Positions 45,425-58,305 are shown, counted from the first letter of the stretch. The stretch is DNA of 64,000 nucleotides from Stenopsyche tienmushanensis (GCA_008973525.1 WACJ01000079.1:372001-436000), one strand, 5' to 3'. The notes: generated by a model not told the origin, from the sequence alone. Numbers and translations are program-made.

Positions 45425-48220
45425 TATAATAAATATATGCGATTTTGTGATAAATATGTAAATGATTAAACCGATCTTATTTTCTTCTGAATTCATGGGC
45501 CGTAATATGAATTTATTTGAAAAGCTCTGTTATAAATTTATATACAAAACGGAAATATTTCTTAAAAATCCGACAAATAAGTGCATTCTTTATCGTTTAT
45601 GATTCTAGCTTATTGTGAAAGACCAACGAAGATCATGTATAATATTTTAAACAATTTCTTTTATGACTAATATTTATTTAAAAATAGGTATTAATGGATA
45701 CTGTTGATGCTGTTTATATTAATTCTGAAATTTTTTAAGTAGGGTGCGTTATACACGGATTCAAAATTTGTTGATTTAACGACCAACTATGATTGGGATT
45801 TATAACATCGTTATACGAAAAATCGTATTTCTTTTGAAAATATCACACTGTTAAACTCTTTGTTCTACCTTTTTTACTATAGGTCAAATGCTGCTGTATA
45901 TTATTTAAAATTATAGATCTGGCAGTATTATCCATAGAAAGTTTCTTAATATGTAATAAACGAAATATAATTTTTAATACGAATTTATTTGGTGACTTTA
46001 TGTGAGTATAGTTAATATATTTAGTCGAGCATTAGAGCCGTTACGGGAAAAGCTGTCAAATTTGCATATTTATGACCCGAAATGACATTTTTCTTACGAA
46101 ATAAAGGAGCCCTAATGAATTCATTGCACAAGGTGTAAAATATTAATGATTCAGAAAACTAGTCGAGAGCGTATTAAGGGCGCGTATCATTTGTGACCTT
46201 AAATACTTTGAACATTTTTACTACGTACTAAAACTCCACGACGTAATAAAAAGGAGCAAATAAATGCTTCTTTATAGTCGAAGGATCCTGAGCGAAATCT
46301 TTTTTATTTTCAATGTTTGTCCCGTCTACGAATCGGCGGGAGCATGTGTGTCCCACATGTAGGGGCTGTCAAATTCGTTTGAAAAATACACTTGTCACAA
46401 AACAACTGTCAATTAAGCGTGATGCATTGACAATTTGACAAAGCGTTCCAGGCTTAAATTATTACATCTATTCTTTTGTATGAATGTGAAAAATAGTCGG
46501 ATAGATTAGACTGATGGTTGACACTCAAATTAAAATGCTATATAGATAATGAAATATTCGATCATTAAAAATTTAGTTTAGACCTTATCTCATTTCATCG
46601 AAGATTAAAGCCATTGATGATGTTTATTAAGACGTTTGTTTCTTCGGCATCAAGCGAAAATAATTAAGCGATTCAATCAATCTTAACGCCTACACCGAAT
46701 TTCATTTTAATATAAAGTAGCGTCAAATAACATTTTAATTTATTCGCTTCAAAGTACCTTTCAAGTGTCACAAACACTTTATTTAATAACTCCGTATTGG
46801 ACGTCACATTTTTTGCCGAGATTTTGTAAAAATACAAAATTAGTTTTTATTCGTTTACGAAATTGTTCTTGCGTGCTGACGGTGTGGAATCTCTGTTTGT
46901 CGCCTTCCGGAATGGTCCGAGTCGAAATTAGTCAGTTTAGATAAGTACGTTTTCGTGTCCGGAACAATTTGTGTAATTGCTTCGACATAGTACATTTGTC
47001 ATTTTGACGAATTTTCGACGACAATATACACGTGTAAGTTTCCCGATGCAATTTTATCAAGATGCATTTTCACCGAGGGGAACGATGAATATGATTAATT
47101 AATGTCTGAGGAAAGGGTGCAAAATGTCACTGAAATGTCAGACTTCAGTGACATGTCTAATTCTGAGGTTTTTCACATCTGCGTTCCATTAGCGTAATAA
47201 TTTAGGGTAGTCACTCTAACAATGTCGCCTTTCATGTATATTTATAGAATTTAATAACTTTTTGAAAAATCAACACAAACCCGGTTTAACCGCAAAAAAT
47301 ATGCATTGAGAGAATATTTATTACATTCGCTACATACAATACATTTATTCCGCATTCCAAGTGGGCACAACTTCAAAATAATTGAGGTTTTTCATCATAC
47401 CTCTCAGTACTTGAATGCTTATAATGCTGTATGAGTATTGTATTTTAGTATTCTTCACATTGTGGTTGTTTTGTAGAAAAAAAATCGATTCATGCATTTA
47501 TGCAATCGCTTTATGGCAGCCGTGTTTTCAAGTCACTGTGCATGAAATATGGCACTTCACATTACGACCAAGTGCATTATTATCCTCCTGTGTCAAATAC
47601 AGTCCTGTTTTTATATCAAATTTCTTTGAAATATAGTCCTATTTTTTAACAATAAAATCAATTTTACTATGTAGCTCCTAACATCCATATATTGTAACTT
47701 ATAATCCATACCCCACTTTGTAATTTGTTTTCCATCAACTTGAAGTACAGGGTGAGTTTCCTTTAACGAAAACATTATTGTGAGCCTAGTTTTTTTTTAT
47801 TGCTGTTATTACATGATTTAATATGTATTTAAATATGGTATAAAAGCTTCTAAATGTGGTTTAAAAGTTTATTATGCCGTACGGTATTGAATGCTTTTTA
47901 TATGTCTATAAATTCATTCATTTGATTCTCTCATTGCATAATGGATATGATTCAAAGACTATCGTATAAATACAATATGCTAATTGCAAGAAGCATTCCA
48001 ATACTTGAAATATATTTTTTTAAATACTATATTATACTTATAGATATGATAGCAACTTCACATAATTTTCACTAAATTTTGAACTTATATTAGCATATTG
48101 AATAAGATAATTGAACAAAGCGCATATTTATTGAGAAGAGTTTTTAGAGAAGACGCGTTCATTACCATATCCAACGCTGCCATCTGGTCCATAGCCAAAT
48201 ATTTCGTACAAAAGGTTTAT
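45425..48220. other. Unannotated stretch; possible regulatory motifs at 46360-47160
   Basis: Contains repeated TGTCA/TGACA motifs (about 46395, 46406, 46428 and 46438) and a perfect 11-bp inverted repeat, ATGTCACTGAA, with arms at 47124-47134 and 47144-47154. These suit TALE-homeodomain sites, a possible enhancer. Otherwise AT-rich with no gene recognised. Confidence 0.3.
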
Positions 48221-48226
48221 AAAATA

Positions 48227-48587
48227 CTAGCGACTACGTCCAGAAGACCGACTTAACCACCGCATTGCGCACGCATCATTTATCTCCCCGCCCTCGCAGC
48301 CAAACTTCATTTCATCAGACCAATATCCTTCAACATGGTGCATCCATACAATATTTTTACAATGCCTATGTTATTTCCGCAAGTGTAAACAGCAAGTTGA
48401 CAAAGTTTTATCGCAATCGGATGAACGGTATGGAAGCTCATTAAATACGGACAAACAAACATTGTTTTTTTATATACATTAAACTATGCCTATGTTACTC
48501 GCGCAATCTTTAGCAATAAGTGGACAAAGTTTTATCGCAATCTGATGAACGATATAACAGCGCAAAGAAAGATTATTATATATTAGA
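48227..48587 (-). mobile_element. Helitron-like non-autonomous element, copy B
   Basis: On the minus strand it ends 'gacgtagtcgCTAG' then T. It starts TCTAATATATAATAATC. It holds two internal units, each with 'caaagttttatcgcaat' followed by 'tgatgaacg' or 'ggatgaacgg' (plus-strand reading). Closely related to copy C. Confidence 0.68.
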
Positions 48588-48589
48588 TA

Positions 48590-49910
48590 AATATTTTTTT
48601 TAAATTATCATTTTAAAATTCGCATTTTAAATTGGCAGTATGTACTACATTTTGGTGCAAAAAGTAAATCTGAATAAAATATTTGCAGTCGTAAATATTA
48701 TTCAATATTTTCGATCAAACACTTCGTGTTTGCGACAGCGAGACTCATTTCCATTTATTTTCATCGCATCTTCTTCGATGCTTCTTCTTTATGATTTGCA
48801 CGCTTACATTGTGCACCCAAGTACAAAATGCATTCAAGTAAATTCTCTTATTGCAATACGTGCTGGTTCACATGAAATATTACATCTTCCGCTATGGTAC
48901 AGTATGCCAGTCTTGTGTGTCAAGTTCACAGTTGCTTTATTTCGAAGTTCTTTCATTTTTCCAGCACCTGTGCTTTGACAGCTTATTTATCCAGGGTATT
49001 GTCGCTGGATGCGGTCTCCTTCATCTTTCGTAATATGTCGCCTACGCCAAAGGGTTATTTCTGTTGCATGCAGCATCCTATATTTACAAGACTGTTTACG
49101 TTTCACGGCTACGAGGTGATTTCCCAGGGAGATATTTCGGATGCAGGCGTATTTAGTGTGGATTTATGGGAGTGGAATGGCCGGTTAGATAATTTTAAAC
49201 CCGGTTTCCTCGTACGGATAATAATGATCGTGCCGCATAGCATTATTACAACTCCATTCGGATATTAAATGCGAGATAAGCGCTATAAAATATGCTGTGG
49301 ATCTTAATAAATCTCCAGTTTTACTAGTGTCGTGTCAAAGAAATTAGAAATCTTATTTATTAAAAGCCGCAGACGAAATATCGTAAATTATGGGAAATGA
49401 CAGATTTGAAAAATGTGGACATTCGTGACAAATTTATAAATACAACAGCGATATTAAAATATTTCATCGTTTAAATATTCCACATTTTCGACATCAAAAT
49501 ATCAATAATGGATTAATAGTTTCATAAAAAAAATTAATGAACAAATTTACTTCATTGTATTTTTTAAATCATTAACTGGTTTTTATCCTATTTTCCTTAA
49601 CTTATTTATATAAGAGTATTAATGTACAACAAGAACATAAAAAAAAACAATGAATAATCATTGTGCTGTTACTGTTTTATTGATATTTTACTTGACGTCC
49701 TTGGTTCAAAAACACACCCATTTATTAAAACAATCTGTCAAGTATTATATGTTTAACGTTTTTAGTTTAGATTTGTACAAATGTCACGTCATAATATTGG
49801 AATACGCATAAATTGCCTGTTCGTAACCAACAATCACGCGAAATTAATTACAAGCTAACCTAGCATTACTCCTACCCATAAAAAGCGAGTGAAAATGGTT
49901 AATATTTATT
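48590..49910. other. Unannotated stretch
   Basis: ORFs 48640-48978 (112 codons), 48851-49033 and 48894-49268 (124 codons) overlap in different frames and are rich in Cys, Ser and Phe; none is recognised. 48930-49220 is GC-richer. Confidence 0.35.
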
Positions 49911-49915
49911 ATAAA

Positions 49916-50340
49916 CTAGCGAATATCCGACATGTGTTGCAATACCATAAGCGCTTAATAATTGTGTATTTGAAAAGAGATACAGTACGTAGTTTATTGC
50001 TTTAAGTCACGTGTAGCGCGAGTCGAAGAGCTGGGATCCAAATTTTATTTCATCAGACCAATATGCGCCAACATGGTGCATCCATATAATATTTTTACTA
50101 TTCCTATGTTATTCCCGCAAGTGTAAACAGTAAATTGACAAAGTTTTATTACAATCGGATGAATGGTATAGAAGCGCATTAAATACGAACAAACAAACAT
50201 TTATTTTTATATATTTAACTATGCCTATGTTACCCGCGCAATCCTTAGCAATAAGTGGACGAAGTTTTATCGCAATTTGATGAACGGTATGGCAGCGCAT
50301 TACATACGAACAAAGATATATTATTTTTTTAAATATTAGA
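49916..50340 (-). mobile_element. Helitron-like non-autonomous element, copy C
   Basis: The minus-strand 3' end is CTAG at 49916-49919; the 5' end TCTAATATTT is at 50340. It shares the 'catcagaccaatatgcgcca' block and the two 'acaaagttttat'-type units with copy B. It stops 22 bp before the Tigger element. The 103-codon minus ORF inside (50109-50420) crosses into the Tigger end and is not a gene. Confidence 0.68.
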
Positions 50341-51271
50341 TTATGTGCGAAGTATTTATATACAGTGGAACCTCGATAAACCGTTCCCGCATAATACGTT
50401 TTCCCGGATGGACCGTTCATTTTTTATAGTCCCGTCAAACTCCCATAAGAACAACGTTAAATAATCCCGCATTGACCGTTCCCCGATTTACCGATTTCCT
50501 CGATAAACCGTTTAAATATTTTGGTCCCGTCACAAATATTATCCCGATTGACCGTTTTTATTGCATATTTCTCCGTATCTCGGCAAGTAAGTTTGACACA
50601 GCCGAGTGATCGGTCTATAGTTTTCGGGATGGATCATTTTTTTGGACTGATTTTGGAATCGGAATTACCTTTGCAAATTTCCATAATGTGGGATAATAAC
50701 CGATTTTCAGGCAAGCATTGAAAACTTTCGTGGGAAGTTTTTAATGATTGTATTATCAATTTCGCCGAACCTGTGTATTTTTTGTTTTTAATCTTTATTT
50801 TTTCTTAATAATAGTTTCTAATGGAGTGATTATTTTAGTATTTGTTAAGGATTTAGGATTATTTTTGAAGAATTATTTTAATGATTTCGAAATCGTCTGT
50901 TGTGTGCTATTGTCGCTTAAGTGCTGGGAATCTTGGTGATTAGTCCCAAAGTTTTGGATAAATAGGTTTACCTTATCTACGCTATTGTCGATTATTCGGA
51001 GATCGTCACTTAAAGAGGGAAAACCTATCGTCTTTTGTTTGACTGATTTGACGAACATCGGTGTCCAACATTCCTTAGTATCGAGGTTGGGAATTTCCCA
51101 ATCCGTTTTATCTCTACGTTACAATGCAAATGTAGAATTGTTTAAAATTCATGGTAATAATGATTCCTGTACATACAAACTTTTTAGTCGGGTAGCTGAA
51201 TTTGTACAAGTCAGTTGCGTTCAATATTGCCTCACATCTCGTATCGATTTTTTTTCCAAATTGAAACTAAA

Positions 51272-51676
51272 ATGCCGCCACCAATGAAGAAAACTAGAAC
51301 TCTAGTTGAGAAGCTGAAAATAATTCAAGACGTCGAAAACAATCCAGGAGAAAAACGAATTGACATAGCAAAACGTCTGGGATTAGCACCATCAACTCTA
51401 AACACGATTGTTGCTATGAAGAGTAACATTCGCAAAACAATTGAAAAGTGCGGCAAGACAGCGAATAAAAGAAAGTCTGCTAAGGAATCTACTTTTGGAG
51501 AGCTTGAAGATATTCTTTACAAGTGGTACCAGCAGGCGCGAGCTGAAAACATACCCATTGATGGATCCATAGTAAAAGAAAAAGCTTTGCAAATAGCCAA
51601 AATAAAAGGGATCACAAAATTTTCTGCATCGAACGGATGGATCAATAGGTTCAAAATAGGTCTTCGAAAAAATTAA
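51272..51676 (+). pseudogene. Tigger/pogo transposase, N-terminal DNA-binding half
   Basis: 134 codons from the ATG at 51272. An upstream ATG at 51215 is in frame but would add 19 residues unlike the family. Residues about 7-55 form a psq-type helix-turn-helix (EKRIDIAKRLGLAPSTLNTI); residues about 70-130 form a CENP-B/Tc5-type HTH (ending SASNGWINRF). The frame closes right after this domain where the DDE catalytic core should begin, and 20 bp later the C-terminal tail resumes. It could still make a DNA-binding peptide that recognises Tigger ends, a possible repressor, but cannot catalyse transposition. Confidence 0.92.
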
Positions 51677-51695
51677 ATCATTTTTCTATTCCAAG

Positions 51696-51803
51696 GAAAT
51701 AGATGAATCCGCTCTTAGAAAAGTACGCGAGTTTGAGGCGTCTTTGTTCCAATTAAAGTGCCAAACAACAAAGAAGCAAACAAACACAAAGGAGCTTTTT
51801 TAA
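51696..51803 (+). pseudogene. Tigger transposase C-terminal tail
   Basis: 35 codons reading 'EIDESALRKVREFEASL...' and ending at TAA 51801-51803, like the basic tail that closes Tigger/jerky-type proteins. It lies about 20 bp after the N-terminal piece, marking an internal deletion that removed the catalytic domain. Polyadenylation-like AATAAA motifs follow at about 51808 and 51841. Confidence 0.75.
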
Positions 51804-51972
51804 AAATAAATTTTATATACAATATATACAAGTAACTAATAAATAAATGTTTTTTTAAGATTTTAGTTGTTTTTTATTATTATTTGAAGCTTTCCCGCAT
51901 TAACCGTTTCCCGCAATTACCGTTTTTTTTTCAGGGTCCCTTGGAAAACGTAAAATCGAGGTTTCACTGTAA

Positions 51973-52158
51973 TTAGTTAGTCCCTGGGTTTTTGTTATAA
52001 ATGTTTGATTTCGAATCCAGATCTTGGGAATTACCAGATTGTTTATCGATTGTTTGAGTCCGCGCTACATGACCTGCCCAATGCAGACAATGATTTTGAA
52101 CGAAGCTGATAATTGATGCTTCGTCGTGCATGTCCATGACCTCTCGCGGAGATCTCAT
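51973..52158 (-). pseudogene. Non-LTR retrotransposon ORF2 C-terminal tail
   Basis: Translation 'MRSPREVMDMHDEASIISF...LHWAGHVAR', the short region after the reverse transcriptase domain of jockey/CR1-like elements, where a 'RLxWxGHVxR' motif is usual. The RT domain itself is missing upstream (minus-strand sense, beyond 52158). It starts 2 bp from the TA next to the Tigger right end. The lower-coordinate end (51990-52030) also contains a B-box-like GATTTCGAATCC on the plus strand. A shorter related fragment is at 34195-34320. Confidence 0.8.
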
Positions 52159-52159
52159 G

Positions 52160-54385
52160 TCAATCCGGAAAAGACGGAAAATATTAATAATTTTGATAAC
52201 TATGACTGTTGTTTATTATATATGCGATATCCTAGTCATTAAATTATCACTTATTTTTCTTTATAAAAACATTTTTTTAATTTGTTTTTTGGTACATTTG
52301 AATATTGCCATTTTTTATGATATTAAATTTTATTCCTTTTCATAATATTTTTTTAAATTAAAAACATCCTGTTTTAAGCTAAATTCGAAGGCTTATTGTC
52401 ATAATATGTTTATTAGTTATAATTGAACCGTTTAACAACGTATCCGGATCGTATTTAATTGATTGATGAGGATGTATTTGACAGCTACAATTTTTCAAGC
52501 CGTCTATTATGTGCTACAATATGAAAATATTTTTATTCAAGAATCACAGATAACTTACCATTTCGACCGTTATTTTTTTCTTTTCGAAATAGACGTTTAC
52601 CTATCTTGAACCTCTCATCGAAAGTCAACAAGCGTCAAGTACTCGCAAGCAGATCTCTCATATTTCAAGAACCTCATGAATTTATCTCGACGACACGTGT
52701 TTTTAAGATATCCAAAAGGGCAGAGTTTTCCCTGCGCTAATCAATAAGTTATATATAAGAAGAGCTCAAATTTTCCGCCGCAATAAATTATATCAGGGCT
52801 TCATAAAAAGGAGCGATTAATTAAATAAGAGTGAACATTACTCATGTTCTTATGAGATAACTATCTCGTCCGATATTTCACTTTCACCCGCGAAGCAGAA
52901 GAGCCCGAAAAGGTGTCGAAAACCCTTCTCGATACTTATCCACCCTTGCCCGGGTTACTTATTCCGCTTTTTAAGGCTTATCAGATCGTCCCCACCGATC
53001 TTGGCGGAAGATACTCGCTGGATTTTTACGTGTGTTAACTCTAACCTGTTATTTCTCGGTTGCGTGTTATTAACCGTGTCGTTTTTTGGGCCGACATCGT
53101 GGGAACGGGTGCCTCACTTTACTGTTAAAAAAAAGGGAGAAATATTACGGCAAACAATGTTTACAGTGAACTCGTGTTTGCCATTGTGCTCTGCCAGCCA
53201 CCATAATGGCAAAGGAATGCTTATGACTTTTTTTCATATCACTTCAAAGAAAATGGCACACAAACACATAACAGCGCCTTTATTAACCCTTTGGAGATAA
53301 ACTCCGAGTACGCAATGCTTGTAAAAATTTACCGAATATAAAAATTCGCGTTTATGCCCTGTTTGGAAAGTCTCCGTGCCGTTTCATTAATATTCATGAA
53401 GGAACATGAACAATTTTTTAAAATACTGAGTTATATTAATGTAAATTTCATTCCGACGTAAATTCTTACATGATTATGCATAGGTGCTTTTAATACATTA
53501 CCTGTCAAAAAATGACAAAGCTCGAAATTATGAAACAATACTATTATTTTTAAGACGAAATTCCTACATAAATTAACGCAACGATTTAAAATAACAACGT
53601 TTATAAAAACGAGATGATGATTCCCAAATTTAAAACGATGATCATGTCATTCCGGATGTTAATCAAAATTACTCATTTAACTGAAATTAAACCAAATTCT
53701 ATTATCATATAGCCCATCAGATTACCAATAATGGCTTTCATCAATAATATGGAAATGTACAAATGATTAGGGATGGACCCTTTGATTGCGTTCATTGAGA
53801 AATTCCAAACCCTTCTATTTAATACTAAGCTGCATAAAAGGAATACCTTAACGTTGGCAGGATATATTCTATTAATATGATCGTAATTAATTTAATATGC
53901 TTTTATATATTTTTTATTAACAAGAAGATCTTCTTTTTGACACTTTATCAAATCTACAGTATCTTCCCACGACAATTCAAAATTCTCCCGAATGGAGATA
54001 ATCTTGAAATTATGTTTCAACATTACAAATAATTTACCTGTCATCTTTTTCCGGATTAACATCAAAGTCACTGAGATGTCATTCAATATAAGAGGAATGT
54101 TTTATATCTCATAAAGTGCATTCTTGAGATCTCGTCACGAATTTAAGTCTTCTCGATTATCTTTAAGCTTAATCAATCCTTTGATTGAACATTATAAAGC
54201 AGTTCTAAGATAAAATATTTTTTTATTCAGAAGAATTTTAAAAATATCATATTTTATGATGGAAATGATGTTTTTTTGTAAAAGTTGTTAATATGATAAG
54301 TAGTGAATCAAATCCCGGGATCCCGGACAGTTTTAGGTGCTTTTGAATCCTGGGATTAGTAAACGTAATCCCGAATTTTTCGGGA
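52160..54385. other. Unannotated stretch with a GC-richer island (52600-53320)
   Basis: A 99-codon plus ORF (53001-53300) has a hydrophobic N-terminal part but no recognisable family. Nothing else supportable. Confidence 0.35.
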
Positions 54386-54389
54386 TTGA

Positions 54390-54772
54390 ACTTTTTATCT
54401 AACAAAAATCGTACATCTCACCAGCACGATAAAAGCTACTAAATCGAGACAATCTAGACGTTTGAAAACAGTGGCGTAACTACTAATTGGCGAGATTCGA
54501 CGAAGTCTAGGGGTAGTAACTGTCTAATCTATGTGTACATGTATAGAGTACATATATGTCTTTCAAATTGTTATATTAAATTTTCTCTACCGGTGATGTA
54601 TTTACTACACCTCGACTCTAAAAATGGGAATATCGATATGAAATATAATAGATACGGGGTTCAGAATTTTTGTATTCCTCCATAATATAATTACGAATTA
54701 TATCAAAGTATTGTAGTATATATTTATTTATCTGTAGCGACGAAAATAAATAATTTGTCGGGAAATTTGTCC
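54390..54772 (+). mobile_element. Composite hAT/piggyBac remnant, copy 3
   Basis: Matches 6115-6500: 'ttttatctaaca', CAGTGGCGTAACTACTAATT from 54469, and TTAA at 54576-54579 with the diverged piggyBac end. It loses the shared sequence after 'ataatttgtcgggaaattt', where copies 1 and 2 continue. Just upstream (54310-54390) are 'aatcccgggatcccggac' and 'atcccgaatttttcgggat' palindromes, probably part of the same repeat. Confidence 0.62.
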
Positions 54773-54774
54773 GT

Positions 54775-56655
54775 GTTTCAACTTGAAGAGAAGTGATCTT
54801 AAGCATGTCATTGTGTTCGAAATGATGAGCCAAACTAATCCTTGTATTGTTAATGGTCACTCATTATTCAAAATTATCAATACAATAATAACAAACGCGT
54901 TTTAATTGTTGATAAATTATAATAATTTTATTTTGTAGCACTGTAAATATTTTATAAAATGGTAACATTTGATCTGGCGAATCCGGTTTTTGAATATTTT
55001 ATGTAAAAAATTATTAATTTAGATTATATGTCAGCAGCTTGTCCCTTTCAAAGAGCTGCTTGTCTTTTTTTGTTACGCCCTGAAAAAATATGTTTTTTTA
55101 AATTGTTAAACGTTCAATGCATGGTGGCTTAGGGTTATCTCGCACGATACGTGGGTCTATTGTTTTCTTTCAGACTATAAAGAAGTATAAAGAAATTTTG
55201 CTATGGAGCTTGTGGCAGGACATTTATAGTACTTCCGGGCAAAGAAACAATAGCACTTAAGTATGAAAATAGGTCGTCCAAGCGCGCAAAGGGTTAAAGC
55301 TCGCTCGCAAGCTCGGCTGTTTGTGGTTCCTCGGGCGGATAGCTCTCCCATAAAGAGGGTTCCTTTCTTCAAACAAAGGATGATGCGGGATGCGGGACAC
55401 GGAGTCAAATATCACGAATCATTCTTGACTTGGTCATTATTTAATCCCGTTTCATTGCCCGATGCGTGCATAAACGGGACTAATTTCATAATAATTGACC
55501 GGAATTTTGACAGCGCCCTAAGGAGCTAAATTTTATTAAGCGACCTTTATTGGACGTCAGCAGGCTAAAGACGAACTAATGGAAAACTTCCGAAACGACG
55601 GAGGCGTAGATTAAAAAAATCATCCCCGTGTTTATATTTTAGCAGGTTGGCGTTCAACATTTATTATGCCGAATTGATCTACCTGCGCGGTCACGAACAC
55701 CAGAATCAGTTCTGCTCGGCTAAAGTTCGAGTAATTAACCAACTGTTGCTCACCTCTGAGAATAAACTATTAACTAGGACGAAACTTCGTTCCCCAAAAT
55801 GGCTATTATTTCATTATTTTTGTTTTGCTTTGATGGAAACCTTAGCCTACTTTTGACAGTAATACTCTATAATTATACCCATAACTTACTTTTTATATCA
55901 CTACTTTCATTCGATACGAGAAAGCAAACAAACAGAATAATAATGAAGCTTGAATATAAATTGATCTATTAAAGTTGGCACCTGTCACGATAAGAGCATG
56001 ACAAACTAGGCGTATCCAAACTGTGAAATTAATTTCAACTATTGGATTACAATACAATCAATCTCTAATGTATCCTTCAAATTTTGCTATTTTTATTCAG
56101 TCGATTTTATTGCTCATGATTTATTCCGTATTTTGTTACATCGCTGACAAAGCAAATGGAGCTGGGCAATTTCGCATGATTTATGTATAAAGTTTTTCAT
56201 ATTTTATTAGCGATCTACAATGATAATCAATTTTCTATGACTTTTATATACCGGCTGTAATTTTAATACATAAAACGAATTTATTTCGCGATATATGTGA
56301 TATATTATCACATAAAATATTTTAAAGCGTAACTTTTTTACATTCAATGTTTTTATACGTTTAACAAATTTAAAAAAAATCGCATATTTTGATGTAAATA
56401 AATCGTTCATAACGGGTATTATTTAATAATTCATTTATAACCAATGAATTAATAAAACTAACACATCATGCCGACCAATGCCCATAGCCTTGCTCCACCA
56501 CTCCAGCCTCTTAAATAAAAAATAAATATAAATCATAGTATAAATATTTATTACGTATATTCTTATTTATTTTTCAAATGTGCTAATTATGTTTTTTTTA
56601 TTGAAATTAGAAACTCAAGTATAAAAATTTGGGTATAAATCATAAAATTTTAAAT
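54775..56655. other. Unannotated stretch with a GC-richer island (55180-55780)
   Basis: 88- and 77-codon ORFs on opposite strands (55263-55529 plus, 55175-55408 minus) mirror each other. No family recognised. A 'tttatattttagcag' acceptor-like site lies at about 55645 without a clear donor downstream. Confidence 0.35.
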
Positions 56656-56661
56656 TAAGTA

Positions 56662-56866
56662 CAGTCAACCCTTCTATAGCGTCAAGATACGGACTAGCCT
56701 ATAGAAACAAAATGCTACAGACATTTAGGCACCCATATAAATATTATACGTGTTTAGTTTGTTAACAAGTGGAAGTGACTAACAAGTGCTTTGACCTTAC
56801 GTATTTTACTCGTTGCTTATATAAAAGACACAGCAAATGAAATAGACGCTATAGAAGGGTTGACTG
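56662..56866. mobile_element. Complete 205-bp TA-flanked MITE
   Basis: Inverted ends CAGTCAACCCTTCTATAGCG and, reversed, CAGTCAACCCTTCTATAGCG are identical over at least 20 bp. TA lies on each side (56660-56661 and 56867-56868). No coding sequence. Relatives: a truncated copy at 9562-9650 and a lone right end near 59200-59223. Tc1/mariner/pogo-type by TSD and terminus. Confidence 0.88.
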
Positions 56867-56869
56867 TAT

Positions 56870-58305
56870 TATGTCGGTAAATCTCTTATATTGTAAAAAG
56901 TTAGTGTCTTATATTATTAGTAACGTAAGTCCTTAAACGTCAATGCAATAATAAGTGTAGCTGTCAATATTGATGTTTGATTTGCTTTGTTTGATTATTT
57001 ATATAAAAATCACTCAAACAACAATTGTTAAGCATTTTTTTAAATATTTGCTTAATTGTAAATTGTGATTCAAACAAACAAATTTAATCGTTTGGGTAAT
57101 TTTTGAGGCTTCAAAATCAACTTAGGAACTCATTCGCAATCATTTAAGTGGATTCTGCGAATTGCCTATTAAATTTATGTAAAACGACTTATATTTGCGA
57201 AGATCAGAATTGTTGATTGCTAATTGATTCATCAAGTCTTCATTGAGCTTTCTCTTTGAATTTTATATTGAATTTCAGCCGCTTACAACAATGGAGAAAA
57301 CTCCCCGGCGGAAAGTCAATGAAATCACTTCTCCAAGTTGGTTGCCAACTGCCGTCGAAATTCCCAAAATCTGATCTCTAATCGCAGATACCGACAGCTC
57401 CATGAGGTCGACAAGTCTTCCGCGAATTTTCCTTTATTATTCAAATTGTTTTAAAACAAATCTTCGCAACACTCCGGCCTCAAACCGAGCCCGAAAGATA
57501 TATTGCCGGGCGCCCGGGGCGAAATGTATTATGCGAAGTGAACGAATCTATTAGTTACTTTGGCGGAATTTCCGAGTGCCCTCGAAAGCGACTTTGAGCT
57601 TTTTCGGTGCAAGCTTTTACCACCGACGATTGATTGCCCACTCCGGGAATGCGGTGAAAAACGAGCTTTTTATAATCGCGGGAGACTTTTAGCGCCTGTC
57701 CAATTTGTCCCGTGTATAATATATGCTCGAGGAACCGTTCCTTATTTTGGGGCATTCTAGCAAATTGATCATTTAATATCGGTTATAATGGCGCAATTTA
57801 CGTAATATGATGAGGAGCTCTGAATTGGAGTATAATTATGCGGTGTTTGAAAATGCATTTTCATGCGGAATGAAAGTGTGTCATATATTTTAAGCCAGAC
57901 AGATAAATTTCTCAGTGGTACGTGAACTGCTACAAACTTATGAATATAAAGGATCTATGTATATATACGGAGCAGCATGATTTTCAAAGCATATAACTTA
58001 ATTTTAACGATACATTTAAATAAATCTGCTTGCACCACTAATATATAACCAGTGTATCAAAATTACATTAATAAAAAATATTATAATAATTTATAAAAGA
58101 TTACTTGCAATCAGAGTGTATTTTCAAAATATTTCTGTTTTAATAATTGGCATAAATCAAATTATTTTGATTGAAATTAATAAATGTATTACTATTGACA
58201 ATCCTTTGAGAATTACTTTTACTAAGGCAAGGCATATTTCGTAAGATAAAAGACCAATTTTAGTCCCTCCATTTTCTCCACATTCGATTAAAGTTTGATT
58301 TATAT
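56870..58305. other. Unannotated stretch with a GC-richer island (57260-57770)
   Basis: The island carries antiparallel 66-codon ORFs (57555-57755 minus, 57560-57760 plus), neither recognised. The rest is AT-rich. Confidence 0.35.

Larger units (their letters stand above)
50363..51969 (+). mobile_element. Internally deleted pogo/Tigger element
   Basis: Terminal inverted repeats CAGTGGAACCTCGATAAA (left) and, reversed, CAGTGAAACCTCGATTTTAC (right), flanked by TA at 50361-50362 and 51970-51971. 'cccg..tgaccgtt' sub-repeats occur in the left subterminal region, and similar 'cccgcattaaccgtt' sequences near the right end (51895-51925). They are probably transposase-binding sites. About 900 bp of leader precedes the truncated transposase at 51272. 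A GTAAGT at 50588 in the leader could be an intron donor. Confidence 0.92.

Noticed and set aside
51990..52030. GATTTCGAATCC as a tRNA gene B box
   Set aside because: No acceptor stem or A box at proper distance; the segment is part of the LINE tail frame on the other strand.
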